64,000 nucleotides of DNA from JBBSAT01 sp044223665. GTDB lineage: Bacteria; Myxococcota_A; Polyangia; Polyangiales; Sandaracinaceae. A program made the translations under genes and the position numbers. Positions 17,013 to 25,003 of the stretch are shown in pieces. The stretch is from the NCBI GenBank assembly GCA_044223665.1, contig JBGALT010000011.1:1-64000 (forward strand), in the 5' to 3' direction. Position 1 is the first letter of the stretch. The number at the start of each line of letters is the position of its first letter. The notes under the pieces were generated by a model, which was not told where the DNA came from, made no database searches, and saw nothing but the letters and a program-made list of their open reading frames with translations.

Positions 17013-17030
17013 CTGGTACGTTCGTACCAG
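17013..17030. promoter_or_regulatory. 18-bp perfect-arm palindrome between oxidoreductase and DUF4336 genes
   Basis: CTGGTACG and CGTACCAG are separated by tt. The site sits 36 bases upstream of the DUF4336 start codon and just after the oxidoreductase stop (both minus strand). Arm length and tiny spacer suit a dimeric repressor operator; as an RNA it would be a hairpin with a two-base loop, which is too tight, so I favour an operator. Confidence 0.4.
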
Positions 17031-17040
17031 GCCGCCGTGG

Positions 17041-17997
17041 TCAGGGCGTGAGCAGCAGCTTCCCGACGACCTTGCCGGCGCGGGACTTCTCGTGCGCGCG
17101 CTCGGCCTCGAGGAGCGGGAAGCGCTCCTCGATGATCGCCTCGAGCTTGCCCGTCGCGAGCGCGTCCACGAGCGGGAGCAGGCGCGCGCGCGTCGGAGCG
17201 CCCAGGACCGTCTTCACCGACGGAAGGAACGCGATGGAGAGGACGTCGGCTGGGCGCACCACGATGAGATCCACGTGCCCCTTCGGCGCCAGCAGCGCGC
17301 GGCACTTGCCGAGCGGATAGGTCGCGGTGCCGACGGCGTGCAGGATCACGTCGAAGGGCCCGTGGGCGCGCGCGGCCTCGAGCGGGTCGCCCTTGCCGTA
17401 GTCGATCGCAGTGGCGCCGAGGCGCTCGACGACCGCGACGTTGCGCGCCGAGCAGACGCCGAACGCCTTCGCGCCGAGCATGCGCGCCAGCTGCAGCCCG
17501 AAGAGGCCCACGCCTCCCGAGGCGCCGAGGACGAGCACGCGAGCGAGCGGCCCAGCGCCGCGACGGCGATGCTCGGTCAGGCCGATCCACGGCGTGACGG
17601 CGGCGACGGGCAGGCACGCCGCAGCCTCGTACGAGACGCTCGCCGGGAGCTCGACGACCTGATCGGGCCGCGCGATCACCTCGTCGGCGTAGCTACCACG
17701 CTGCTTGCGCGAGAAGTTCGTGCCACCGACCACGCGGGTGCCGACCGCGATGGTGCCGCCGGCCGGGCCGACCTCGACGACCTCGCCCGCGAAGTCGATC
17801 CCCGCGACGAAGGGCGAGCCGGGGCCGATGAAGCGATACGCGAGATGGAGCGGGCCACCCTCGCGCATCTTCCAGTCGACGGGGTTCACGCCGATCGCGC
17901 GCGTCCGGATGCGCAGCTCGTCGCCGCGGAGCGTGTGCGACGGCAGCTGGAGCGGCGCGAGCCGATCGCGATGCGAGCGCGAGGTCATCACCAACAT
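17041..17997 (-). CDS. Zinc-independent MDR-family NAD(P)H:quinone-type oxidoreductase
   Basis: A medium-chain dehydrogenase/reductase of 318 residues. The catalytic GroES-like domain shows IRTRAIGVNPVDWKMREG and FVAGIDFAGEVVEVG. The Rossmann nucleotide-binding loop is VLVLGASGGVGLFGLQLA, which favours NADPH. The catalytic zinc ligands of alcohol dehydrogenases are absent, so it belongs to the quinone oxidoreductase/enoyl reductase branch. The ATG at 17997 is preceded by a clear GGGAGG ribosome binding site (10 bases away), which fixes the start. It is divergent from the MOSC gene, with only 48 bases between starts. Its physiological substrate cannot be told from the sequence. Confidence 0.88.
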   Translation of the reverse strand: MLVMTSRSHRDRLAPLQLPSHTLRGDELRIRTRAIGVNPVDWKMREGGPLHLAYRFIGPGSPFVAGIDFAGEVVEVGPAGGTIAVGTRVVGGTNFSRKQRGSYADEVIARPDQVVELPASVSYEAAACLPVAAVTPWIGLTEHRRRGAGPLARVLVLGASGGVGLFGLQLARMLGAKAFGVCSARNVAVVERLGATAIDYGKGDPLEAARAHGPFDVILHAVGTATYPLGKCRALLAPKGHVDLIVVRPADVLSIAFLPSVKTVLGAPTRARLLPLVDALATGKLEAIIEERFPLLEAERAHEKSRAGKVVGKLLLTP

Positions 17998-18045
17998 CGC
18001 TGGAGCCTCCCGGCGTGGTTCTAACACGCGTGGCATGGTGCGCGC

Positions 18046-18564
18046 GTGCGCCGGCGCGACCAGGATCGAGAGGAGCCCGCAACGCTCGCCGAGCGCATGA
18101 AGGACGTGCGCGCCGTCGGCCTCTTGCGCTGGATCGGCGTCCGGCCCGCGCGCGAGACGCCGATGCACGTGGTCGAGCGGGCGGTCGTCCTCACGGGTCG
18201 CGGCATCGAGGGCGATCGCGCCACGCGCGGCGCGATCGCGAGCGGCAAGCGCCACGTGACGTTGATCCAGGCCGAGCACCTTCCGGTGATCGCCGCGCTG
18301 GTCGGCCGGGCCGAGGTCCGGCCCGAGCAGCTGCGTCGCAACCTGGTGGTGTCGGGCATCAACCTCGTCGCGCTCAAGACGCTGCGCTTCCGCATCGGGG
18401 CAGAGGTGCTGCTCGAGGGCACCGGGCCCTGTGAGCCCTGCGCGAAGATGGACGCCGCGCTCGGAGACGGAGGCTTCCAGGCGATGCGCGGGCATGGTGG
18501 CATCACGGCGCGCGTGGTCGAGGGCGGCGTCATCTCGGTCGGCGACACCATCACGGTCGCGTGA
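18046..18564 (+). CDS. MOSC domain protein
   Basis: MOSC (molybdenum cofactor sulfurase C-terminal) proteins bind or transfer sulfur or use molybdenum cofactor. The 172-residue protein shows GIEGDRATRG, HVTLIQAEHL, LRRNLVVSGINL and the conserved cysteine segment GTGPCEPCAKMD, matching stand-alone bacterial MOSC domains such as YiiM and YuaD. The drawn start is GTG at 18046. Starting at the internal ATG (18097) would remove only a charged, non-conserved leader. It is transcribed divergently from the oxidoreductase. Confidence 0.88.
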   Translation: MRRRDQDREEPATLAERMKDVRAVGLLRWIGVRPARETPMHVVERAVVLTGRGIEGDRATRGAIASGKRHVTLIQAEHLPVIAALVGRAEVRPEQLRRNLVVSGINLVALKTLRFRIGAEVLLEGTGPCEPCAKMDAALGDGGFQAMRGHGGITARVVEGGVISVGDTITVA

Positions 18565-18643
18565 CGGGCGCGTGGCGGTCGGCACGCGGTTCGCACCGTG
18601 TAGCCTTGCTGCGCCGCGTTGTGCCGCGCGCCCGAGACGAACG

Positions 18644-19378
18644 ATGAACGCACGTCCCTTCTTCGCGTGGACCACCGCCGCCGCGACCCTCTCGCTCGCG
18701 GGATGCGGCCTCGCCTACAACCCACCGAGCAACCCGGGCGACGGCGGCACGGGCGAGGACGGGTCCACGATCGAGTGCCTGCCCGGCCAGACGTCTCCCG
18801 ACTACTGCTTGAGCGCGGATGCGAACCACGTCTGTGGCGACGTCGGCTATCCGCGCGAGTGCGTCGACGGACACTGGCAGTGCCCCTCCGGCACGGGCGG
18901 CGAGTGCTGGTGCTATGGGCTCGAGGTCCACGGCCCCGACTGCATCTGCACGCCGAGCGGCTGGTCGTGCCCGAGCATCGACGCGGGCGTGATCGATGCC
19001 GGCCCCGTCTGTCCGCTGGATCCCGCAGCGGCCGTCGGCACACCCTGCACGCCGGAAGGCCAGTCGTGCGGCACCTGCAGCGAGCCGTGCAGCGTCTGCC
19101 ACCTCCTCGTCTGCCAAGGAGGGGTCTGGCAGGACCTCGAGGTGATCCCGGACTGCCAGCCCGTGTTCGGGTGCGGTCCGACCTCCTGCGTGCGGAGCAC
19201 GGAGTACTGCGTGCACACGCTCTCGGACATCGGCGGCGTCCCCGACGACTATCGATGCCAGCCGCTGCCCGCAGGCTGCTCGTCCTGCGAGTGTCTCGGG
19301 GCGACCGGTGGCCCGTGGGGCCCGTCGTGCTCCGACGACGGTGCCGGCGCGGTCACGATCGTCCAAGGCGGCGGCTGA
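18644..19378 (+). CDS. Cysteine-rich lipoprotein, unknown function
   Basis: The 244-residue protein starts with a lipoprotein signal, lipobox SLAGC (Cys about 21). It is followed by a Gly/Asp linker and a long cysteine-rich region with more than 20 Cys, among them CWCYG, CICTPSGWSC and GCSSCEC. No enzymatic motif is visible. The disulfide-rich composition and the short Asp-Ala-Gly spacer are typical of surface lipoproteins of this lineage. The start was chosen so that the hydrophobic signal begins within the first ten residues; the longer open frame upstream is not protein-like. Confidence 0.7.
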   Translation: MNARPFFAWTTAAATLSLAGCGLAYNPPSNPGDGGTGEDGSTIECLPGQTSPDYCLSADANHVCGDVGYPRECVDGHWQCPSGTGGECWCYGLEVHGPDCICTPSGWSCPSIDAGVIDAGPVCPLDPAAAVGTPCTPEGQSCGTCSEPCSVCHLLVCQGGVWQDLEVIPDCQPVFGCGPTSCVRSTEYCVHTLSDIGGVPDDYRCQPLPAGCSSCECLGATGGPWGPSCSDDGAGAVTIVQGGG

Positions 19379-19505
19379 GCACGATACGGAGGGTCGGGGA
19401 TCGTCGTGCTTGCGTCGCGTGGCCGGCGCGCTCACGAGCGTGCAAGCTCCGGCACGAGCGTCGTTTGCGCTCGACGTGCGGCGAGGTGATTGGCTCGGGC
19501 TTGTG

Positions 19506-20355
19506 ATGTGGCTGGCAACCGGATCGTTCGACGGGATGGGCGCGCGGATGTCGTCGAGCATCGCGCTCGTCGGGCCGGTGCGCGCTCACGCGGTGACGCG
19601 GGAGCACCTGATCGTCGACAGCCGTGTGCTGGCGCCGACGGCGCACGAGGCCGGCGTGGCGAACCTCTACCTCTTGAGCCAGGGCCGCTTGGAGCTGGAC
19701 GATGGCCGCTGGCTCGACGCGCCGATCGGGCTCGCGCTGCTCGAGAGCGAGTTCGAGCGACCGGCCCGTGGAGCGCGCTGGTTCCGCGTCCGCGACGGCG
19801 CGTCGATCGACCTGCGCGTGCCGAGCCACATGCTCGGTGTCCGCGCCGGGATCGCACGAGGGCCGATCGCACTGACGGCCGCCACGCATGCGGCCGCCGA
19901 GAGCCTGCTCCGTGCGCCTCGCACCGAGGCCGTCGCCGATCTGCTGCGCGCTCTCGCGGACGCCAGCCTCGTGACGCGCGCGGCGCTCGATCCTCTCGGC
20001 GCGACGGAGCCGCGGTTCGCCGCCACGTGGGCCGGGCTCTCCTCCGCCTACGGCTTGCACGCGACCGGCCTCGATCACAAGGGGCTCGGGCGGCTGGTGG
20101 CGATGCCGCTCCGCACCTTGCAGCGCGAGCTGCACGACCTCTACGCGAGCGCGGGCCTCGCCGATGGTTTTCGCTCCACCACCCGCTGGGTGCGGCTCCC
20201 GGCGCGCCGCCGTGCTCCTGAGCGCACCGACCGCGACGATCGCGTCGGTCGCCGCGATCGTCGGCTACGGCTCGGTGGATGCGCTCGCGCGCGCGTTTCG
20301 GGACGTCGCGCTCCCGACGCCGGGCGAGGTGAGGGCGCTCCTCTCGCGCGGCTGA
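19506..20355 (+). pseudogene. AraC-family regulator, frameshifted inside its DNA-binding domain
   Basis: The N-terminal part, read in the frame from 19506, has a cupin-like ligand region (VANLYLLSQGRLELDDGRW). A first helix-turn-helix follows (HKGLGRLVAMPLRTLQRELHD). Near 20200 that frame becomes arginine-rich, while the next frame continues naturally with RAAVLLSAPTATIASVAAI and VGYGSVDALARAFRD to a stop at 20355. That is the second helix-turn-helix of AraC proteins. The shift is one extra or two missing bases. As written no full-length regulator can be made. Candidate starts are 19506, 19536 and 19548. Whether the lesion is biological or an assembly error is open. Confidence 0.7.
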
Positions 20356-20371
20356 AGGGGCTGGTACCGCT

Positions 20372-20571
20372 GCCCGGAAGTGCGACGGCACTTCCGGGCG
20401 AGGGACGTGCGGGTGGGAGTCCGAGGGAGGGCCCGCGGCCCTTCCTCGGTGGGGCCCGCGGGGAGGGCACGAGCTTGCGCATGCAAGCGAAGTGGCCCTC
20501 CCCGCGAAGTACCGCGGAACGGAATTTCGGGCCGCATCGCAATGCGGCTCGAACTTCTGATCCGCGGTACT
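20372..20571. repeat. Array of four consecutive hairpin-forming inverted repeats
   Basis: Hairpin 1 (20372-20399) has a perfect 12-bp stem GCCCGGAAGTGC with loop gacg. Hairpin 2 (20422-20448) is an imperfect palindrome around CCCGCGG with one mismatch in about 12 bp. Hairpin 3 has an 11-bp stem GCGGGGAGGGC (20458-20468 with 20495-20505) enclosing a second stem GCTTGC/GCAAGC (20473-20488). Hairpin 4 has an 11-bp stem AGTACCGCGGA (20508-20518 with 20561-20571) enclosing GCCGCAT/ATGCGGC with loop cgca (20531-20548). Together they fill the gap between the AraC gene and the next lipoprotein gene. Hairpin 1 may terminate the AraC transcript. The rest could be a BIME-like repeat, a miniature mobile element or a structured RNA. 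Confidence 0.7.
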
Positions 20572-20622
20572 GGCGAGAACTATCGATGGCCTACCGACGC
20601 TGCGGCGCCGAATCATCGCGAC

Positions 20623-22068
20623 ATGACCTCACCTCGCTCGCGCCCTGCGCCGCTTCGTGACGAGGCGTCGCTCTCACCGCTCGCCGTCGCCGGGCTCGCG
20701 ATCGGGCTCGCGCTCGTCGCCACGGGCGGCTGTGGCTCTCCGACGCCGGCGCGAGGCTGCCGAGCCGCGTCGGACTGTCCTCTGGACATGTCGTGCATCG
20801 ACGCGCACTGCGTGGCGCGCGCCGACGCGAGCGTGGACGCGGCGAGCGGGGCGGACGCGGCCTGCGCGTGCGCGCCCGGCGAGAGCTGTGCGAGCGGCCG
20901 CTGCCTCGCCGACTGTGGGGACCCGAGCGCGGTCGCCTGCGAGGGCACCGACGAGTGCGACTACGCCACGGGCCGCTGCGTGCCCGACGGCACCGCCGCG
21001 CTGACCGGCAGCGGGACGACGTGCGGGGCGAGCGGCCCGCGCTGCCTCCCCGGCGCCGAGTGCTCGGCCGCCGGAACCTGCGAGCCCGCCCCGGCCTGCC
21101 TCGCGGTGCACTGCAACGCCGACCGCAGCACCTGCTGGGGCGCGAGCTGCAGGGCGACGCGCCCGATCGCGTCTTGCACGCCGGCGCCGCTCGCCCGCCT
21201 CCGACAGGACGACTTCCTGATCGGCGAGGGCAATGGCCTCACCGACGTCGAGCTCGACGACGCATGCAACGTCTACGGCGTGACCGTCGTCTCGGGGACC
21301 GACTTCCTTCGCCAGGTCGCGCCCGACGGGGCGCTCGGCGTCACGACCGGCGTCACGAACCTGAACATGGGCGAGGTCGCGGTCCTGCGCCCGTACTCGG
21401 GCGAGTTCGTCACCGAGCCGGGCGAGGTGGCGCTCACCTACACGTGCTGCCTCGCCTGCGGGTGCGAGGGCGTCGATCCTCAAGGCGTCGCGCGCCTCGA
21501 CCGCGCGACGAGCATGCTCCCGATGGTCGTCACCGCGACGCCGACCACGGGGACCGGCCCGTTCGGGATACCGCAGATCGACTCGGGGCCGTACGGCCTG
21601 ACCTGGGGGCGCGATCGCACGCTCTACGTCGGCAACGTGACGAGCGACGGAGATCTCGTGCGCGCCGATCTCGACGCCGGAACGACCCAGACGATCGTGG
21701 CCGCTTTCGGCGCGCGGGTGTACGCGACGGCCACCTTCGACGGTAGCTCCCTCCTCGTCGCGCTCGCCGACGGCCGCATCGAGCGCGTCTCGACCGATGG
21801 CGCGCACGAGACGACGTGGGCCACGACCACGTCCGCGGTGGTCAGTCTCGTCCGAGACCCCTTCCTCGGCGTCGTCTACGTGTCGCTGGGCGACGGAACC
21901 GTCCGCAGATTCACGGCGGATGGATCGAGCTCCACCGAGCTCGCGCCGGCGGGCACTCCGGGGCGCCTCGCCTACTCGCCCGACGGCGCGCTGTACTACC
22001 TGCGCTCGGCCCTCGGCAGCCCGATCACGATCGAGCGCATCGAGCTGCCCACCACGTTCGGGCGCTGA
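20623..22068 (+). CDS. Cysteine-rich lipoprotein with a beta-propeller-like domain
   Basis: This 481-residue protein has a long hydrophobic signal ending at a lipobox-like ATGGC (Cys about 37). Residues 40-170 are a cysteine-rich region with many C-x(3-6)-C spacings of the EGF-like or tail-fibre style found in myxobacterial surface proteins. Residues 185-480 alternate hydrophobic strands with turns (YGLTWGRDRTLYVGNV, ARVYATATFDGSSLLVALADG, LAYSPDGALYYL), which suggests an NHL- or SMP-30-like beta propeller. No catalytic residues can be assigned. It probably sits on the cell surface. A hairpin (22074-22091) follows the stop. Confidence 0.7.
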   Translation: MTSPRSRPAPLRDEASLSPLAVAGLAIGLALVATGGCGSPTPARGCRAASDCPLDMSCIDAHCVARADASVDAASGADAACACAPGESCASGRCLADCGDPSAVACEGTDECDYATGRCVPDGTAALTGSGTTCGASGPRCLPGAECSAAGTCEPAPACLAVHCNADRSTCWGASCRATRPIASCTPAPLARLRQDDFLIGEGNGLTDVELDDACNVYGVTVVSGTDFLRQVAPDGALGVTTGVTNLNMGEVAVLRPYSGEFVTEPGEVALTYTCCLACGCEGVDPQGVARLDRATSMLPMVVTATPTTGTGPFGIPQIDSGPYGLTWGRDRTLYVGNVTSDGDLVRADLDAGTTQTIVAAFGARVYATATFDGSSLLVALADGRIERVSTDGAHETTWATTTSAVVSLVRDPFLGVVYVSLGDGTVRRFTADGSSSTELAPAGTPGRLAYSPDGALYYLRSALGSPITIERIELPTTFGR

Positions 22069-22073
22069 TCGAC

Positions 22074-22091
22074 CTCGCCCGATGGGGCGAG
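22074..22091. terminator. Candidate bidirectional terminator hairpin
   Basis: CTCGCCC and GGGCGAG with loop gatg lie between the stop codons of two convergent genes (22068 and 22111). There is no T-tract, so intrinsic termination is uncertain. Confidence 0.45.
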
Positions 22092-22110
22092 CGGCGCTCG
22101 ACCGCGGAGA

Positions 22111-23025
22111 TCAGCCGACGACGACGCGGTTCCGACCGCCGCCCTTGGCCGCGTAGAGCGCCTCGTCGGCGCGCGCGAGCAGGGAAGCGACGTCCTCGCC
22201 CTCGCGCTCGGCGTCGAGCGCGGCCGCCCCGATGCTGACGGTGAACGGGATGCTCTGCCCTTCGTGCTCCACCTGGAGCGCCTGCACGTCGGCGCGAATG
22301 CGCTCCGCCACGCTGGCGGCGTTGGACTTCGCGATCCCGCGCAGGACCACGATGAACTCCTCGCCACCGTAACGCGCGACCACGTCTTCCTCGCGCATCG
22401 AGGCGAGGAGCAGCTTGCCGAGCGCGACGAGGACCGCATCTCCGCCGGCGTGGCCGAAGGTGTCGTTCACCTTCTTGAAGTGATCGGCGTCGACGAAGAG
22501 CAGGCTGAGCGCCGTGCCGTGCCGCTTGGCGTAGGCGACCTCGGCGGCGAGGCGCTCGTCGAGGTGGTGTCGGTTGTAGACGCCGGTGAGCTTGTCGCGG
22601 ACCGTCGCCTCGTACAGGCGCTTCTGCTCTTCGATGACCGCGTCGTCCTGCAGCTCGAAGCGGACCACGATCTCCTTGCCGAGCTGGATGCTCGCGCCGG
22701 GCTCGAGGAACGAGGGCTCGGTCAGGCGCTTTCCGTCGACGAAGGTCCCGTTCGTGCTCTTGAGGTCCTCGATCGCGTACTTGCCGGCGAGGCGAAAGAA
22801 GCGCGCGTGCCGGCGGGAGAGCGAGTCGTCGTCGATCGCGTAGGAGGCCTCGGTCGTCCGGCCGACGACGAAGTCCTGCCCCTCGCCGATCACGATCATC
22901 GAGCCCGGGCGCGGCCCCGTGACGATGACCAGGACTCCGCGCCGCGAGCTCACTTGGCCCGGCTGCGTCACGGGCTGAACGGCGACCTGCATGGTCGCTT
23001 GGGGATTGCGGCGCGGCCTGTCCAT
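22111..23025 (-). CDS. FHA-GGDEF diguanylate cyclase
   Basis: A 304-residue cytoplasmic protein that should make cyclic di-GMP from GTP. An FHA domain spans about residues 30-125, with the phosphothreonine-binding marks VGR (54-56), SRRH (70-73) and STNGTF (90-95). A GGDEF domain follows from about 135 to 300. Its active site is GGEEF (220-224), and the inhibitory I-site RxxD (REED, 211-214) lies exactly five residues before it, so product inhibition is expected. The FHA domain suggests that activity is steered by a Ser/Thr-phosphorylated partner; kinases of that type are common in this lineage and one lies at 53932-55461. No membrane segment is present. Confidence 0.95.
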   Translation of the reverse strand: MDRPRRNPQATMQVAVQPVTQPGQVSSRRGVLVIVTGPRPGSMIVIGEGQDFVVGRTTEASYAIDDDSLSRRHARFFRLAGKYAIEDLKSTNGTFVDGKRLTEPSFLEPGASIQLGKEIVVRFELQDDAVIEEQKRLYEATVRDKLTGVYNRHHLDERLAAEVAYAKRHGTALSLLFVDADHFKKVNDTFGHAGGDAVLVALGKLLLASMREEDVVARYGGEEFIVVLRGIAKSNAASVAERIRADVQALQVEHEGQSIPFTVSIGAAALDAEREGEDVASLLARADEALYAAKGGGRNRVVVG

Positions 23026-23169
23026 TCGTGGGGATCAACGCTACCGAAGGAGCGCCGCGGATACCAGCGTCTCCGCTCGGGGCGGATCGACGTCGAAGAA
23101 TGGCGCGACCACCTGCGCGCTGGTTCCGCTCGGCCCGGCTGGGTAGTCTGCCGACTTCGAGCGCCTCCC

Positions 23170-24135
23170 GTGGAAACGAGCGACGTGGCCGGAGAACAGG
23201 ATGTCGTGACGGGTGCGTCGACACCCACCGGGAAAGCGCACGCCGCGGGCGTCGTCTCCGACGCGCTGGCGATCGCCCGCTACCACATCGTGCTCGTCGC
23301 GATGGTCGCTTGCGTCGCGTTCGGCTGGATCGAGACGGGGCAGCGCATGCTGGGCGTCGCGCTCGTGTGCGGGCTCGACTGGTTCCTCGTGAACCTGATG
23401 AACCGCATCACCGACATCGCCGAGGACAGCGCGAACGGCATCGCCGGGACCTCGAGGGTCGCTCGGCACCGGCGCGCGCTCACGAGCTTCGCGGTCGTGC
23501 TGCTCGTCGGATCGCTCGTGCTCGTGCACTTCGTGTGGCCGGCGATCACCCCGTGGCGCGTCGCGGTCCAGATCATCGGGCTCGGATACAACTACCCGAT
23601 CGTCCCGACGCCGCGCGGCTTCTCGCGCTTCAAGGAGATGTACTTCTGGAAGAACTTCGGCTCGTCGGTGCTCTTCGTGCTGACGTGCTTCGTGTACCCG
23701 CTCGCGGTGGCGGAGCGCACGGCGAGCGGGAGCACGATCGTGACGCTCGCGCTCTTCTTCGTCCCCTTCGAGCTCACCTACGAGGTCCTCTACGACCTGC
23801 GCGATCTCGAGGGCGACCGCCGCGAGGGCGTGCCCACGTATCCCGTCGTGCACGGCCCCGAGCGCGCGCGACAGATCATCGACGGGCTCCTGATCGCGTC
23901 GGCCGCGGTGCTCGTGGCCGGGCTCGCGACCGGTTCGATCGGTCTACGGGAAGGGCTCATGCTCGCGGCGCCGGCGATCCAGCTCGCCTTCTATCGCCCG
24001 CGCTTGAAGCGCGGGCTCACGGCGCGCGACTGCATCGTGCTCACGCACCTCGGGAGCGCTCAGGTCGCGCTCTGGATCGTGGGCACCTATCTCTGGGAGC
24101 GCGCCGGGCTGCCGGCCAACATCTACTTGGTTTGA
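23170..24135 (+). CDS. UbiA-family prenyltransferase
   Basis: An integral membrane enzyme of 321 residues with about eight or nine membrane segments. Both Mg-diphosphate motifs of the superfamily are present: NRITDIAED (78-86) in the N-x3-D-x3-D form, and DLRDLEGD (209-216). The family transfers isoprenoid chains to aromatic or lipid acceptors. Without quinone biosynthesis neighbours the acceptor is unknown. The convergent neighbour resembles carotenoid-pathway CruF proteins, so a carotenoid elongase is one option. The drawn start is GTG at 23170, and the first 30 residues are not conserved-looking, so a later start is possible. The gene overlaps its convergent neighbour by 13 bases. Confidence 0.88.
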   Translation: METSDVAGEQDVVTGASTPTGKAHAAGVVSDALAIARYHIVLVAMVACVAFGWIETGQRMLGVALVCGLDWFLVNLMNRITDIAEDSANGIAGTSRVARHRRALTSFAVVLLVGSLVLVHFVWPAITPWRVAVQIIGLGYNYPIVPTPRGFSRFKEMYFWKNFGSSVLFVLTCFVYPLAVAERTASGSTIVTLALFFVPFELTYEVLYDLRDLEGDRREGVPTYPVVHGPERARQIIDGLLIASAAVLVAGLATGSIGLREGLMLAAPAIQLAFYRPRLKRGLTARDCIVLTHLGSAQVALWIVGTYLWERAGLPANIYLV

Positions 24136-24953
24136 CGGGTCGGCGGCGGCAGGCGCGTCGCGAGCACGTAGGGGATCGCGACGCACGCGACGTGGATCCA
24201 GAGCCGGACGTCGCTCGGCGCGGTCGTGAGGAGGAGCGCGAAGAAGAGCAGCGCCGCGAAGATGCGCGGCCAGGCCACCGCGAAGGGGATCGCGCCTCCC
24301 GCGCGGCGCGCGCGCACGACGACCACGGCGAGCCCGAGGGCGATCGCCACGAGCGCGACCATCGACGCGTCACCGAGCGCGCCGCGCAGCGCCCACTTCA
24401 AGAGCGCCCACCAGGTCACGACGATCAGCCCGTGCGCGACGAGCGGCGCCACGGCGATCACCGCCGCGCGCGCGAGCCCCTTCGGATCGCGACCGAGCCA
24501 GAGATCGGCCCCGAGCGCGAAGAAGCCCCAGCCGAGGATCCCGAGCACGGGCACGCCCAGGTGCCCGCCCTCGGCCCACGACCAGAGCCCGGCGCGGACG
24601 GCGAGCACCTCCACGAGGGAGGCGTCCACGACCACCACCGCGCCCACGATCGCGGCATGCCGCACGCCACGTGTGCTCGGAAACAGCCCCGTCGCGACGT
24701 CGCGCGCGGAGAGGATCACGAGCGGCCAGATCGCCGGGACGAGGATCGGCACGTCCACGACGCGCGCATCCCACGCGCTCGCGTACGCGTAGTAGCGGTA
24801 GGCCGCGATCGCGCTCTCCTCGCCGATCCACCCCGCGACCGCGAGCAGCGCGTAGTCGCCGAGGAGAGCCCGCGCGTCACGCCCCTTCGCCATCGCCGCG
24901 AGCGTGACGGCGATGATGACGACGCAGGCGAGCTCGAAAATGCGAATCGACAT
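24123..24953 (-). CDS. Polytopic membrane protein, CruF/carotenoid-biosynthesis-like
   Basis: This 276-residue protein has about eight hydrophobic segments. The stretch GLWSWAEGGHLGVPVLGILG is reminiscent of the W-x-W...GVPxxNFLGW signature of CruF-type carotenoid hydratases. The middle-region Trp, His and acidic residues in membrane segments (EESAIAAYRYYAY) could form an active site. The similarity is partial, so the family call is tentative. It is convergent with, and overlaps, a UbiA prenyltransferase, and the two families co-occur in C50 carotenoid pathways. However, no phytoene synthase or desaturase is in the window. Confidence 0.5.
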   Translation of the reverse strand: MSIRIFELACVVIIAVTLAAMAKGRDARALLGDYALLAVAGWIGEESAIAAYRYYAYASAWDARVVDVPILVPAIWPLVILSARDVATGLFPSTRGVRHAAIVGAVVVVDASLVEVLAVRAGLWSWAEGGHLGVPVLGILGWGFFALGADLWLGRDPKGLARAAVIAVAPLVAHGLIVVTWWALLKWALRGALGDASMVALVAIALGLAVVVVRARRAGGAIPFAVAWPRIFAALLFFALLLTTAPSDVRLWIHVACVAIPYVLATRLPPPTRQTK

Positions 24954-25003
24954 CGACGGAAGGACCCGCTCGAAATTCCGATCGGGAGTACTACGGTATC
25001 GCC

